Assembly (NCBI GenBank): GCA_000688615.1
Contig: JHVA01000001.1
Location: 3,968,001 to 4,032,000 of the forward strand
Reading direction: 5' to 3'
Length of the DNA: 64,000 bases
Source of the DNA: Acidobacteriaceae bacterium KBS 146
GTDB lineage: Bacteria; Acidobacteriota; Terriglobia; Terriglobales; Acidobacteriaceae
A program made the position numbers and the translations under genes. The notes beneath the pieces are model-generated. The model did no database searches and was not told the origin of the DNA. It saw nothing but the letters and a program-made list of their open reading frames with translations. Every line of letters starts with the position of its first letter. The first letter of the stretch is position 1. Of this stretch, positions 18,418-27,024 are shown in pieces.

Positions 18418-19869
18418 ATGAGAACGATCTCTCGGGTCCTGACCGTATTGATGATCTTTGGTCTGGTGTTTGTGCCGACGGCCGGCGGATACTCGCTGCT
18501 GACGCACGAGCAGCTCATCGACCTGACCTGGGACAGTTCCATCGTTCCTCTGCTCAAAAGCCGTTATCCAACATTGACCGACGCGCAGATCGAGCATGCT
18601 CGAGCGTATGCGTATGGCGGCTGCGTGATTCAGGACATCGGCTACTATCCTTTTGGCGACTCCTTCTTCTCTGATCTGACACACTATGTTCGCTCCGGAG
18701 ACTTTGTCGTTAATCTGTTCCGCAACGCGGGTAATGCAGACGAGCTGGCCTTTGCGATCGGTGCACTCTCGCACTACATCGGCGACAGCATCGGCCATGC
18801 AGATGCGACCAACCTGGCCGTGCCGGTAGAGTTCCCTAAGCTGGGAGAACGGTACGGCCGCTCTGTAACCTATGTGGAGGGAAAGTCACAGCATGTTCGC
18901 ACAGAGTTTGCTTTCGACATCAATGAGATATCAAACCGGCGATTTGCCCCGGTTCACTATCTCCGGCACGTAGGTCTCGAGGTTCCCCAGCGTCAGGTGG
19001 AGTTAGCCTTTTATCAAACGTATGGGCTGGCGGAGGACTTCTCGGCAGGACGAGGCCGTAGGGTGAACGTCAAAGGTTATCGCTTCGCGGTCCGCAATTT
19101 TATTCCGCGCATCGCGTATGCAGAAACCTTACTTCACCGCCACCACGAGCCGCCTGTCGTCGATTCGCCGGAGCTTCACCAGCTTACGGAGCAACTGTCC
19201 AGTGTCGCTACCCGAAACCACTGGGACAACTACCGGGAACGGGCAGGGATAGGAACTTACTCTCTTGCCGGCCTGCTTTACATTCTTCCCAAGTTCGGTC
19301 CTTTGAGACTGGCTGCAGTCAAAGGACCAAGCGTGGAAACGGATCGTCAGTACATTCATTCTGTGCTTCGCTCTGCCGATGCTTTGAACTTTGCGCTTCG
19401 GCGTTTCACGCCTCCTCCCTCGACTCGCCCCTCTGCGGTGGAGGCGGCTAAGATGGATGTTCATTCGCAACCTCCGCCCTCCGATCCTCTGCCTGCGAAG
19501 CTGGGCGCCGATCAGCTCGTTCCACGAGGTTCCGCCGATCCCAGGCATCCCTTGAGAAATCGTGATCTGGATACTGGCAGTACAGTGCGTCCCGGGGAGT
19601 ATCCGCTGACGGATGCGACCTACTGTCGGTTGGTTCATCGCCTCACGGAGAAACCGGGTCAAGCCATTCCTCCGGGAATCAAGACAGACATCCTGGCTTA
19701 TTACGCAGATAGCAATGTCGACTTTGCGACCAAAAAACATGCTGGTACCTGGAAGGTACTGCAGGCCGATCTCGTCACGCTGCAGACGATGAAGACCAGC
19801 GATGAGCCGTTGCCGTTTCCGACCTATGGGCCGGCAGAGGGCGATCCGGCTGAGAGTACGCCTCAGTGA
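18418..19869 (+). CDS. Secreted zinc-dependent phospholipase C-like protein
   Basis: 483 residues with a Sec signal peptide (LTVLMIFGLVFVPTAGG). The mature part carries the ligand pattern of zinc-dependent phospholipase C/S1-P1-like folds: His30 just after cleavage (SLLTHEQLIDLTW), His89, His119 with Asp123 and His127 (SHYIGDSIGHAD), and His159-x3-Glu163. These enzymes hydrolyse phospholipids or related phosphodiesters outside the cytoplasm. The C-terminal third (from about residue 320) is Pro-rich and unassigned. It lies between iscS and iscU, an unusual place for an exported hydrolase, with about 170 bases before it and 117 after it, so it may have its own promoter. Catalytic activity is inferred from conserved ligands. 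Confidence 0.75.
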   Translation: MRTISRVLTVLMIFGLVFVPTAGGYSLLTHEQLIDLTWDSSIVPLLKSRYPTLTDAQIEHARAYAYGGCVIQDIGYYPFGDSFFSDLTHYVRSGDFVVNLFRNAGNADELAFAIGALSHYIGDSIGHADATNLAVPVEFPKLGERYGRSVTYVEGKSQHVRTEFAFDINEISNRRFAPVHYLRHVGLEVPQRQVELAFYQTYGLAEDFSAGRGRRVNVKGYRFAVRNFIPRIAYAETLLHRHHEPPVVDSPELHQLTEQLSSVATRNHWDNYRERAGIGTYSLAGLLYILPKFGPLRLAAVKGPSVETDRQYIHSVLRSADALNFALRRFTPPPSTRPSAVEAAKMDVHSQPPPSDPLPAKLGADQLVPRGSADPRHPLRNRDLDTGSTVRPGEYPLTDATYCRLVHRLTEKPGQAIPPGIKTDILAYYADSNVDFATKKHAGTWKVLQADLVTLQTMKTSDEPLPFPTYGPAEGDPAESTPQ

Positions 19870-19986
19870 GACGAAGTCTCCGATTTGCGCAGAAGTGGCG
19901 GGATCTACGGCGTTTAGCAAAAATTACGTTCCGATGGCGCACCCAAACAATAAGAGTTATCATCTATAGAGAGCGAGGACTTTCCC

Positions 19987-20406
19987 ATGGCATATAGCGA
20001 CAAGGTCGTAGACCACTACAACAATCCGCGGAACGTCGGCACTCTGGACAAAGGCGCCCAAGAGGTCGGAACTGGTCTGGTCGGCGCACCCGAGTGCGGC
20101 GACGTTATGCGCCTGCAGATTAAGGTAAATCCCGAGACCCAGGTTATCGAAGACGCGAAGTTCAAGACCTTCGGTTGCGGGTCGGCCATTGCGTCCAGTT
20201 CGCTGGCGACGGAATGGGTTAAGGGGAAGACGGTTGCGGAAGCGCTGGCGATCTCGAACACCGACATCGTCAAGGAGCTTGCGCTTCCCCCAGTCAAGAT
20301 TCACTGCTCGGTTTTGGCAGAAGATGCCATCCGTGCTGCGATTGGAGACTGGAAGAAGAAGAACAGCGTTGCTGAGACAGAGACAGCGACGGTAGTGGCA
20401 CACTAG
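19987..20406 (+). CDS. iscU: Fe-S cluster scaffold IscU
   Basis: 139 residues. The scaffold on which IscS-derived sulfur and iron assemble clusters. Start ATG follows GAGG. The three ligand cysteines are present: Cys37 in APECGD with Asp39, Cys64 in FGCGSAIASS and Cys107 with His106 in KIHCSVLAED. The co-chaperone contact motif is seen as LPPVKIHC. The C-terminus carries a short Thr/Glu/Ala-rich tail. It is followed by a terminator hairpin and then by the A-type carrier gene. Confidence 0.96.
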   Translation: MAYSDKVVDHYNNPRNVGTLDKGAQEVGTGLVGAPECGDVMRLQIKVNPETQVIEDAKFKTFGCGSAIASSSLATEWVKGKTVAEALAISNTDIVKELALPPVKIHCSVLAEDAIRAAIGDWKKKNSVAETETATVVAH

Positions 20407-20431
20407 CTTCTGGCTTTCCTTCATAGAAACT

Positions 20432-20476
20432 GCACCCCGCGTTCTGCCGCTGTTTTGCGAGTCGCGGGGTGCTTTG
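20432..20476 (+). terminator. Terminator-like hairpin after iscU
   Basis: GCACCCCGCG (20432-20441) pairs perfectly with CGCGGGGTGC (20463-20472), then TTTG. The T-run is short, so this may attenuate rather than stop transcription into iscA. Confidence 0.6.
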
Positions 20477-20566
20477 CATCATCTGAAGATAAGGCACCTT
20501 TCAGGCAGGATTCAGTTCAGCAGTGCTTCGTTTCCATGCGACGTTATTGCATGGTGAGGTTTTTCA

Positions 20567-21064
20567 ATGTCGATGGTTTCGATTCAGCCGACAACTTCGC
20601 AGGACGCCCAAGCGACAGGTGCAGAGCAGCAGAAGGATCCTTTTGCCGGCATGACCCTGTTGACGGCGGACGGGCAACAGCCCCGCGCCAAGGCAGCGGT
20701 GGAGATTACGAAGAACGCCCTCAAGCGCATTCGAGTTGCGATGGCGAAGGAAGGTGTTTCGCCCGAGCAGGGTGGCCTTCGACTTGGAGTGATGGGTGGC
20801 GGATGTTCGGGGTTGAGTTATTCCATTCGCTTCGATTCCAAGCCGCGCGAGCGTGATCGCGTGTTTGTCTTCGGCGAGGGGGTTGAAACTCCAGGCGATC
20901 CGACAGGCGGCAGCGCGGTTCGTCTCTTCGTCGACCCGAAGAGCTTTCTTTATCTGGCCGGGATGGTGCTTGATTTCGAGGAGACTCTGATGCGTCAGGG
21001 CTTCAACTTTATCAATCCCAACTCGACAAAGAGCTGTGGCTGCGGTTCAAGCTTCACTGCCTAG
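20567..21064 (+). CDS. iscA: A-type Fe-S carrier (IscA/ErpA/HesB family)
   Basis: 165 residues. The conserved domain starts at about residue 45 (VEITKNALKRIRVAMAKEG) and holds the three cluster-binding cysteines, Cys80 (MGGGCSGLSY), Cys157 and Cys159 (KSCGCGSSF). It receives clusters from IscU and passes them to client proteins. The N-terminal 40 residues are a polar extension not found in typical 107-residue IscA or ErpA; the open frame has GGTGAGG upstream of ATG 20567, but a shorter start cannot be excluded. IscA and ErpA cannot be separated here. A strong terminator follows. Confidence 0.88.
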   Translation: MSMVSIQPTTSQDAQATGAEQQKDPFAGMTLLTADGQQPRAKAAVEITKNALKRIRVAMAKEGVSPEQGGLRLGVMGGGCSGLSYSIRFDSKPRERDRVFVFGEGVETPGDPTGGSAVRLFVDPKSFLYLAGMVLDFEETLMRQGFNFINPNSTKSCGCGSSFTA

Positions 21065-21175
21065 CCCCACACGCTTTTCCTGCAAAGTCTTGATTTCAGA
21101 TAACTTGAGTCTGGACTTTATTGTAAAGTCTTCAAAACAGGAGATTTACGGATAAAGTATTGATTCAAAAGAAGG

Positions 21176-21211
21176 AAGGCTCCGAAACTATTCGGAGCCT
21201 TTCTATTTTTG
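21176..21211 (+). terminator. Strong terminator after iscA
   Basis: AAGGCTCCGAA (21176-21186), loop ACTA, TTCGGAGCCTT (21191-21201), then TCTATTTTT. An 11-bp perfect stem. Confidence 0.9.
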
Positions 21212-21322
21212 AGTACATATTCTTCTCTACTTCATTCTATCGTTTGACAGCAAGCGAATCGGCAAGAAAACACGCTTTGTTTTGTGCATGTTAGGGCCGG
21301 ATGGGCTTGACGGGTCGCTGGT

Positions 21323-22690
21323 TCATCGGGTGCCCGTCGGCGTTACCTGCTGTTCCACTGGTGTGTCGCGCTGGATCCCGTACTCGGAATCCCATCCGGG
21401 CAGATCCTGCGAACCGGTGATGAGGCGCGCACCATCCTGAAACGTAAGGTAGGTCCATGCCCATTGACGGAAGACGGCCAGGCGATTGCGGAATCCGATG
21501 AGGAAGAAGATGTGGATGATCAGCCACACGATCCAGGCAGGAAAGCCGCTCCAATGGCCTTTGAATGGCCATTTGATGTTCGCGACGGCCGCCTTCCGTC
21601 CGATGGTTGCCATGTCGCCCTTGTCGAAGTAATGGAACGGCTCATTGAGGCCGGTACCGTCGCTGCCAAGGTCGCGGGCCACCATACGTCCGATGTGTTT
21701 GGCGGCATAGGCTCCCATCTGCATAGCCGGCTGGGCGACACCGGGGACCTGATGACCGTTCTCTTCGACATGTGCGAGGTCGCCGCAGATGAAGACGTCC
21801 GGATGTCCGGGCGGATTGAGAAACTGGTCAACGATGACGCAGCCCCGTCGATCGAGAGGAACGCCGAGCAGCTTTCCGAGTGGAGATGCCTGCACTCCTG
21901 CTGCCCATAAGGTCACTGTGCAATCGATGCGCTCGTTGCCAACCATGACGTATCCGGGTTGCACGTCGGTCACGTGAGCATTGGTCCGGATGGTGACACC
22001 GAGGTGCGCCAGCTGATCGATGGCTTTCTTCTGAAGATCAGGAGGGTAGGCCGCGAGGATGGCAGGGGAGCCTTCCAGAATCTCTACCTGGGCTGTCGCG
22101 GGATCGATGTGGCGGAAGTCCCGAGCCATATAGAGACGGGCGATATCGCTGATCGCTCCGGCAAGCTCCACCCCAGTGGGTCCACCACCAATGATGATGA
22201 ATTTGAGGGGAGGGTGAACTCCGGCTTCCTGCGTCTGACGCTCCGCAAGCTCGAAGGCGAGGAGGACCCGACGGCGAATTTCGGTGGCGTCCTCTACTGT
22301 CTTGAGGCCTGGGGCAAGCTTGGCCCAGTCATCACGCCCGAAGTAGGAGTGCGTAGAGCCAGTAGCGACGATGAGGAAGTCATACTCGAGAAGGGCTCCG
22401 GTCTTGAGTCGCACACGCTTTTGCGCGAGATCGAAGCTGACCGCCTCATCCATGAGAACTTCGATATTTTGATGATCGCGCAGGATTGAGCGAATCGGTT
22501 GCGCGATTTCAGCAGGCGAGAGAACGGCGAGAGCCACTTGATAGAGAAGCGGTTGGAAGGTGTGGTGGTTCTTCCGATCGACGAGTGTAATGTCGACGGG
22601 AAGTTTCGCCAATCCCATCGCAGCATTGATTCCGGCGAAGCCTCCGCCAAGGATCACGACTCGCTTGCGTACGTTGTTGCCAGCCGCCAT
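21323..22690 (-). CDS. ndh: Type II NADH dehydrogenase (NDH-2)
   Basis: 455 residues. A single-subunit flavoprotein that oxidises NADH and reduces quinone at the inner face of the membrane without proton pumping. FAD-binding GxGxxG: RVVILGGGFAGINAAMGL (residues about 10-27); second dinucleotide motif FIIIGGGPTGVELAGA near 165-180; quinone/FAD motif LWAAGVQASPLG and CGDLAHV; AQPAMQMGAYAAKHI. The C-terminal hydrophobic stretch AWIVWLIIHIFFLIGF plus amphipathic helices anchors it to the membrane. It is preceded by the IPT-domain protein gene on the same strand at 84 bases; they are unlikely to be functionally related. Confidence 0.93.
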   Translation of the reverse strand: MAAGNNVRKRVVILGGGFAGINAAMGLAKLPVDITLVDRKNHHTFQPLLYQVALAVLSPAEIAQPIRSILRDHQNIEVLMDEAVSFDLAQKRVRLKTGALLEYDFLIVATGSTHSYFGRDDWAKLAPGLKTVEDATEIRRRVLLAFELAERQTQEAGVHPPLKFIIIGGGPTGVELAGAISDIARLYMARDFRHIDPATAQVEILEGSPAILAAYPPDLQKKAIDQLAHLGVTIRTNAHVTDVQPGYVMVGNERIDCTVTLWAAGVQASPLGKLLGVPLDRRGCVIVDQFLNPPGHPDVFICGDLAHVEENGHQVPGVAQPAMQMGAYAAKHIGRMVARDLGSDGTGLNEPFHYFDKGDMATIGRKAAVANIKWPFKGHWSGFPAWIVWLIIHIFFLIGFRNRLAVFRQWAWTYLTFQDGARLITGSQDLPGWDSEYGIQRDTPVEQQVTPTGTR

Positions 22691-22774
22691 ATTTATGGCT
22701 CCTTTGCTTGTTCTGGCCCTTTTTTTCTTCTCTATTGTGATGCATGAAGGGCATCGAAAGACGCGGGTTCGAGC

Positions 22775-25678
22775 TTAAGGGAGCTTTTGGAGGTCGAGCG
22801 ATACGAAGGCTCCGGTACCTGTCGCTGCAGCAAGATGCGTGATTTCGGCAGTTTCCGGAGATTCGAGTGGAGTTACGGTAATGGTCCCGTCGAGACCCGA
22901 GATCAGTGTCGCCGTGGATGCGTTGGAGGTAGGCGTAATGGGACAGCGCCCCTGGGAAGGGCAAGGCATCGACCATGGCTCGAGGGTCTGCCGGATCGTG
23001 ACGGCTGCGCCTGAGACAGGATGGCCGTCGGTGTCCGCAATCTGGAGAACGACGGAAGAGAAGGGTGCCGCGGCACGGATGGACTGTTGCGCCCCGCTGG
23101 AGACGGAGAGCTGCAGTGCCGCATCGCTGATGCTGTTGACCGTGAAGGTGTTGCAGATGGAGTTCCAGGCGCAAGCCGTCGCAGTGGCGGGGTGGTTGTC
23201 GTTGTTCAGGAAAGGGCCTGCCGTGGCAGTCGTCTGAGCGATGGAGCGATTATCGGTGAGGGAGAGGGAAGCATGGAGAGACAGAGGGCCAGCGATGGGT
23301 GTCCATTGAACAGGAATACCGACGGCGGCAGCTGCGTTGTCGGCGAGAGCGACCTGTGGGCTCCACGTAACGACTGCCTTTTGGGCGAGGTAGAGCTGAG
23401 GATTAAGAGCGGTGACGGTTTGGACGCGAGGAATGGCGTTGATCTCGGTGGCGACCGTTCCGACAGTGCTGGATGCACCAAGCGTGAGATTCCCAGGCAC
23501 CAGTGGCGTCAGGAGGGTGCTGGCTTTGCCAGATACGTCGGTAGAGAGTGTGCAGCTGGTGGAGCCGCAGGCCTCGAACTGTACCTGTCCTGCAGAAGTG
23601 AAGGATATCGGAATATTGGCAAGCGGACTGGTGCCGTCGGCGGCGATGGCTTTCACCACGAGAGGGAGCGGCGCGGTGGTACGGGCTACGACGGCTCCGG
23701 ATGGCATGGAGAGAAGGGTGAGCTGCGGTTGCGAGGGTTGATAGCGGAGAGCCCCTGTCATGGTCGTGGAGCCGCCTGTTGCGAGGTCTCGAACGGTTAT
23801 ATCTACGGCGCCCGAGCTGCTGCGGTACAGGGAAGGAGCGACGGCGGTGATGGTGTTGGAGGTCCAACTGGTGACAGAGGCGGAAACGCCATCGATGGTC
23901 ACGGTATTACCGGCGCGGAATCCCATGCCGGTAATCGTAATCGGCGCCCCTTTTGCCGGGACGGTGGAGGGGCTGACGGAGTCGGCGTATAAGATTCGTG
24001 CCTGATAGGCAAAGTCGGGCCGGCCATCGCCGCGCTGGTCCATGATGCCAATCCGAAGCTGCTGCGCCTGCGAAGTCTGAGCGGCAAGGGATGTCATACC
24101 GCTGACAGAGGAGTTGAAGGCCTCAGGGGTGGATGCGATGGACGGCAGGCTGCCGAGTGTGTCCGTGGAGTTCCACAGGCCAATGACGGGATGGCTTTTA
24201 GTCGAGGTTACTGCGGCGTGCTCGTCGAGCGCTGAAACCTCGATGGTGAGACTGCGGCCTGCTGCGACTGTGAGGCTGGACCAGGCGGTGTGGCCATAGC
24301 TGCACAGGTTTCCGTTCCACCATCCTGTGGAGGGCGCGCTGACGGTGGAAGATTCGGTTCCATCCTGCGTTGTCTGACAAGCGGCAGCGGCATTGGAGAT
24401 CGTAAAGTTCACCAGGGCCTGACCGTAAGAGGAGCTGACGTAGTAGGTCTGCTGGGCGACGGAGCCGGAGGGTGCGACGGATCCGGAGTCGTATGGGCCG
24501 ACGGCATAGGGACCGATGTAGAGCGGGTTGATGGGTTGCGTCGAGAGGACGAGGTTTTGCCAGGGCTCCCAGTCATAGAGTGGAGTGCGAAAGATGTCGT
24601 AGTAGCCCTCGAGCGAGGGGGTGGGGGAGCCCATGTTGAGGGTCGGTGACGAGGGTATTTTGTTGACGGGAGTGGAGCTTCGGCGACGAAACAGATATCC
24701 GGATACGGCCGAGGTTGACTCCCAGGCTTCAGGGATCGACCAGGAGGGCTCAAGCCGATGGATGACGACGTTGACCCCCTGCATGCCCTGGCCGTTTGGA
24801 AAGGTGATGGTTCCGGCGATGCGATTGGCCCGGTAAAGGGTATCGGTCTTTCCGGGAACGGAGGGGGCGATAGAGCCGACGGGATAGAGCAGCCCGAGGC
24901 CCGAGATGTCGTCATCGCGCAGGGTAAAGGGCTGAGGCATGCATTGATAGGTGTAAGGCCCACAGAGGACATCGATGGGATGCATCACCGGCCAATGCAT
25001 AGCCTGCTGAATCGTGGGCGTGGGGGTGCCGGTGAAGACATTGTCGTTGGTCTGAGACCAGCTAAGGCCGATGATCCGGCCAAAGGCGCGCATCAGCTGA
25101 TATTGAAGCTGGAGTTGTTGTTCGGGAGCGGGGCCGGTGCAGCGTCCGTTGAGGATGAGGATTGCGTGCTGGATCTTTCCGGCCGATGAGATGGAGTCAA
25201 CGCTTTCGGTGACCGCGTTCTGGCGGCAGCTGGAGGGAGAACTTGCTCCGCTGCCCAGTAGAAGATCCGTGATGGAGCCGTCGGAGTCGTAAAGGACTGC
25301 GATCTGCCGCGTGAGGTAGCTGGTGCTCTGCACGTCTGCGGGAAAGACGATTCCCGTACTACCGAGATAGGCGTTGGCGAGGCTTACGTGTTCGGCAAGT
25401 GTGCCGCCATAGAGCAGGTTGAAATTGGCAGTCGGCACGGTCCATACACCGGCTGCGGCATTGACGATCGCATCCGCTGCAGCATGGCTGACGTAAGGGC
25501 TGAGGTCCCCGGCATCCGTAAAGTAGCGAGGGCTGGAGGTATACCAGACGATGGACCGGCCCTCGGGGTAATAGTAGGGCTGGCCGGTTACCCATCGTGG
25601 GCCACTGGCATAAGAAACCGCGGATAGGGCGCCTAGCAGGAGCAGAAGCAGCCGGGGCACCTTTGGAACGCAGATCAT
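22775..25678 (-). CDS. Secreted matrixin-like pseudoprotease with Ig-like and IPT/TIG modules
   Basis: 967 residues with a Sec signal (LLLLLLGALSAVSYASG). The first 270 residues resemble a matrixin: WTVPTANFNLLYGG, then QLMRAFGRIIGLSWSQ at about 194-209 in place of the zinc helix HExGHxLGLxHS, and DDDISGLGLLYP (about 255-266), the usual closing helix. All three zinc-binding histidines and the catalytic glutamate are replaced, so it should not be an active protease. Then come a carbohydrate- or Ig-like region, an IPT/TIG domain (STVPAKGAPITITGMGFRAG) and several BIG1-like repeats. Its start overlaps the stop of the upstream gene (ATGA), indicating translational coupling. Role unknown; perhaps adhesion or ligand binding at the cell surface. 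Confidence 0.65.
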   Translation of the reverse strand: MICVPKVPRLLLLLLGALSAVSYASGPRWVTGQPYYYPEGRSIVWYTSSPRYFTDAGDLSPYVSHAAADAIVNAAAGVWTVPTANFNLLYGGTLAEHVSLANAYLGSTGIVFPADVQSTSYLTRQIAVLYDSDGSITDLLLGSGASSPSSCRQNAVTESVDSISSAGKIQHAILILNGRCTGPAPEQQLQLQYQLMRAFGRIIGLSWSQTNDNVFTGTPTPTIQQAMHWPVMHPIDVLCGPYTYQCMPQPFTLRDDDISGLGLLYPVGSIAPSVPGKTDTLYRANRIAGTITFPNGQGMQGVNVVIHRLEPSWSIPEAWESTSAVSGYLFRRRSSTPVNKIPSSPTLNMGSPTPSLEGYYDIFRTPLYDWEPWQNLVLSTQPINPLYIGPYAVGPYDSGSVAPSGSVAQQTYYVSSSYGQALVNFTISNAAAACQTTQDGTESSTVSAPSTGWWNGNLCSYGHTAWSSLTVAAGRSLTIEVSALDEHAAVTSTKSHPVIGLWNSTDTLGSLPSIASTPEAFNSSVSGMTSLAAQTSQAQQLRIGIMDQRGDGRPDFAYQARILYADSVSPSTVPAKGAPITITGMGFRAGNTVTIDGVSASVTSWTSNTITAVAPSLYRSSSGAVDITVRDLATGGSTTMTGALRYQPSQPQLTLLSMPSGAVVARTTAPLPLVVKAIAADGTSPLANIPISFTSAGQVQFEACGSTSCTLSTDVSGKASTLLTPLVPGNLTLGASSTVGTVATEINAIPRVQTVTALNPQLYLAQKAVVTWSPQVALADNAAAAVGIPVQWTPIAGPLSLHASLSLTDNRSIAQTTATAGPFLNNDNHPATATACAWNSICNTFTVNSISDAALQLSVSSGAQQSIRAAAPFSSVVLQIADTDGHPVSGAAVTIRQTLEPWSMPCPSQGRCPITPTSNASTATLISGLDGTITVTPLESPETAEITHLAAATGTGAFVSLDLQKLP

Positions 25679-26340
25679 GGCATGGCCTGTTGCCAGGAAC
25701 TGAGCATGCCCACAACAACGGAGATGGGTGTCTGCTGGACAGAGTCCGTGATGTCTTGCTGGGTGAGGGCAGTGGTGGCGCTCATTAAAGACGGTGTGGC
25801 AGAAGAAGAAGGCAGATCATAGGGGACGGTTCGCAGGATCCGGGTTGCAACCCAGCGCAGGTCGGCTACGAGCGGCTGTGATGCTGAAGCGTTCGCTGCA
25901 GAAAGAATTTGAGAATTGGAATGGTCGGCATGGATGGGAATAGCTCCGTTCATCCCATCGACCGGCGAGGAGATGCCGGCAGGACCTGGGGAGTGCAGCA
26001 TCATGAGGAGGCGTTGACCGATCCGGTAACGTTGGTCGCCTCCTTCCCAGAGGCCGGCCCATTCACGGAGAGTGTAGGTGCCTGCGGCAGGACAGCCGCG
26101 AACGGCCTGGTCGATCCTGAAGTCTATTTCGACGATGCCGGAAGCGTCCTGCTGACCGGGTTGGTGGCGAATCGAGGTAACCTCTCCGATAAAGATGACG
26201 CCGGCGAGGTCCGACATGTGGTGGAGGGCTTCCTCAATCGTCGGGGGAGGATCGGTCTGGGCTCGGACCGAAGGCTCGCAGACGAGAAGGAAGATAGCGA
26301 GTGGGATTGTAATTTGAAATGTACGGATGGAACAGATCAT
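25675..26340 (-). CDS. Secreted protein of unknown function, coupled to the pseudoprotease
   Basis: 221 residues from ATG 26340, with GAGGCGAGG directly upstream; the longer open frame is rejected because this start gives a clean signal peptide (TFQITIPLAIFLLVCEPSVRAQ). The mature N-terminal half reads like the small beta-rich domain frequent in acidobacterial surface proteins (VIFIGEVTSIRH, GIVEIDFRIDQAVRG, YTLREWAGLWEGGDQRYRIGQRLLMML), resembling TIMP/NTR-like sequences: an extracellular beta-barrel that handles secreted or calcium-dependent partners. That similarity is weak. The stop overlaps the start of the next gene by four bases, so the two proteins are probably made in fixed ratio and may work together. 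Confidence 0.6.
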   Translation of the reverse strand: MICSIRTFQITIPLAIFLLVCEPSVRAQTDPPPTIEEALHHMSDLAGVIFIGEVTSIRHQPGQQDASGIVEIDFRIDQAVRGCPAAGTYTLREWAGLWEGGDQRYRIGQRLLMMLHSPGPAGISSPVDGMNGAIPIHADHSNSQILSAANASASQPLVADLRWVATRILRTVPYDLPSSSATPSLMSATTALTQQDITDSVQQTPISVVVGMLSSWQQAMP

Positions 26341-26571
26341 CCTCGCCTCCCCGGGTACCCTTACTTCTTCGTCAGAAATGACTCGGATTGAGGCACCTGA
26401 CCTGTTTTGGCACAGGGGTTGCGGGAGGTTGAAACCAGGGGAGATGGGCGATGTTCGGATGCCTTCTAGATTTCTTCGCCAAGGCAATTAGAAATCCTTA
26501 AATTTCACACTCACCTTTTGCGATTCCATGCATCCTACCCCAATACAATAGTGCGAACAGGAGACAAGTTC

Positions 26572-26949
26572 ATGGCCGTCGAGCCCACAATGATTGAAAT
26601 TATCGAACCACTTCGCCCCATCGATGTGAGCATGTTTGCTTCATTTGATTCGTTCCCTTTCGAGAAATTCGTTACCGCAGCGCGTAGCGTTGATGACGAC
26701 GAAGAAGACGAAGAAGAAGATGAGGACGACGACGACGAGGAAGACGACGAAGAAGATGAGGAGGACGAGCTCGAAGACGACGACGAAGAAGATGAAGATG
26801 ACGAGCTCGAAGACGACGACGAAGAAGATGATGAAGAAGAAGAAGAGGATGAAGATTACTACGACGATGACGATGATGACGAGGAGGAAGAAGAGGAAGG
26901 CGGGTATGACGACGACCTTCCCCGGATGCCCCGTGTCCGTCGTATGTAG
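26572..26949 (+). CDS. Extremely acidic low-complexity protein
   Basis: 125 residues from ATG 26572, eight bases after AGGAGA; an in-frame upstream start (26518) lacks a site. Residues 1-40 are ordinary (MAVEPTMIEIIEPLRP, FASFDSFPFEKFVTAARS). Residues 41-115 are almost wholly Asp and Glu, with a 12-residue tandem repeat DELEDDDEEDED near 65-88, two tyrosines and a glycine pair; the last ten residues turn basic (RMPRVRRM). Such tracts are disordered and can bind cations, basic proteins or act as histone-like mimics. No known family is recognised. It is isolated between convergent units and ends before a strong hairpin. The good ribosome-binding site and sharp change from normal to acidic sequence argue for a real gene rather than a repeat artefact. 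Confidence 0.75.
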   Translation: MAVEPTMIEIIEPLRPIDVSMFASFDSFPFEKFVTAARSVDDDEEDEEEDEDDDDEEDDEEDEEDELEDDDEEDEDDELEDDDEEDDEEEEEDEDYYDDDDDDEEEEEEGGYDDDLPRMPRVRRM

Positions 26950-26974
26950 CGCTTCCCGCTAACGCCGTTCGCAT

Positions 26975-27020
26975 GGAATGAGGCCGCGCCCCCGAGATAT
27001 GGTGGGCGCGGCCTCATTCC
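26975..27020. terminator. Long hairpin between convergent genes
   Basis: A 17-bp stem, GGAATGAGGCCGCGCCC (26975-26991) with its exact complement at 27004-27020. It separates the acidic protein gene from the dehydrogenase gene on the other strand. T-runs are short on both sides, so it is assigned mostly by stem strength and position. Confidence 0.75.
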
Positions 27021-27024
27021 TGCT

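Noticed and set aside
19129..19920. 263-codon minus-strand frame
   Set aside because: Antisense to the phospholipase C-like gene; Arg-rich shadow.
26700..26900. Tandem GA-rich repeats that might suggest a repeat array
   Set aside because: They are codons of the acidic protein; not CRISPR-like (no constant repeat with unique spacers).
26672..26974. Arg/His/Leu-rich minus-strand frame
   Set aside because: Produced by the complement of the Asp/Glu codon tract; no start signal.
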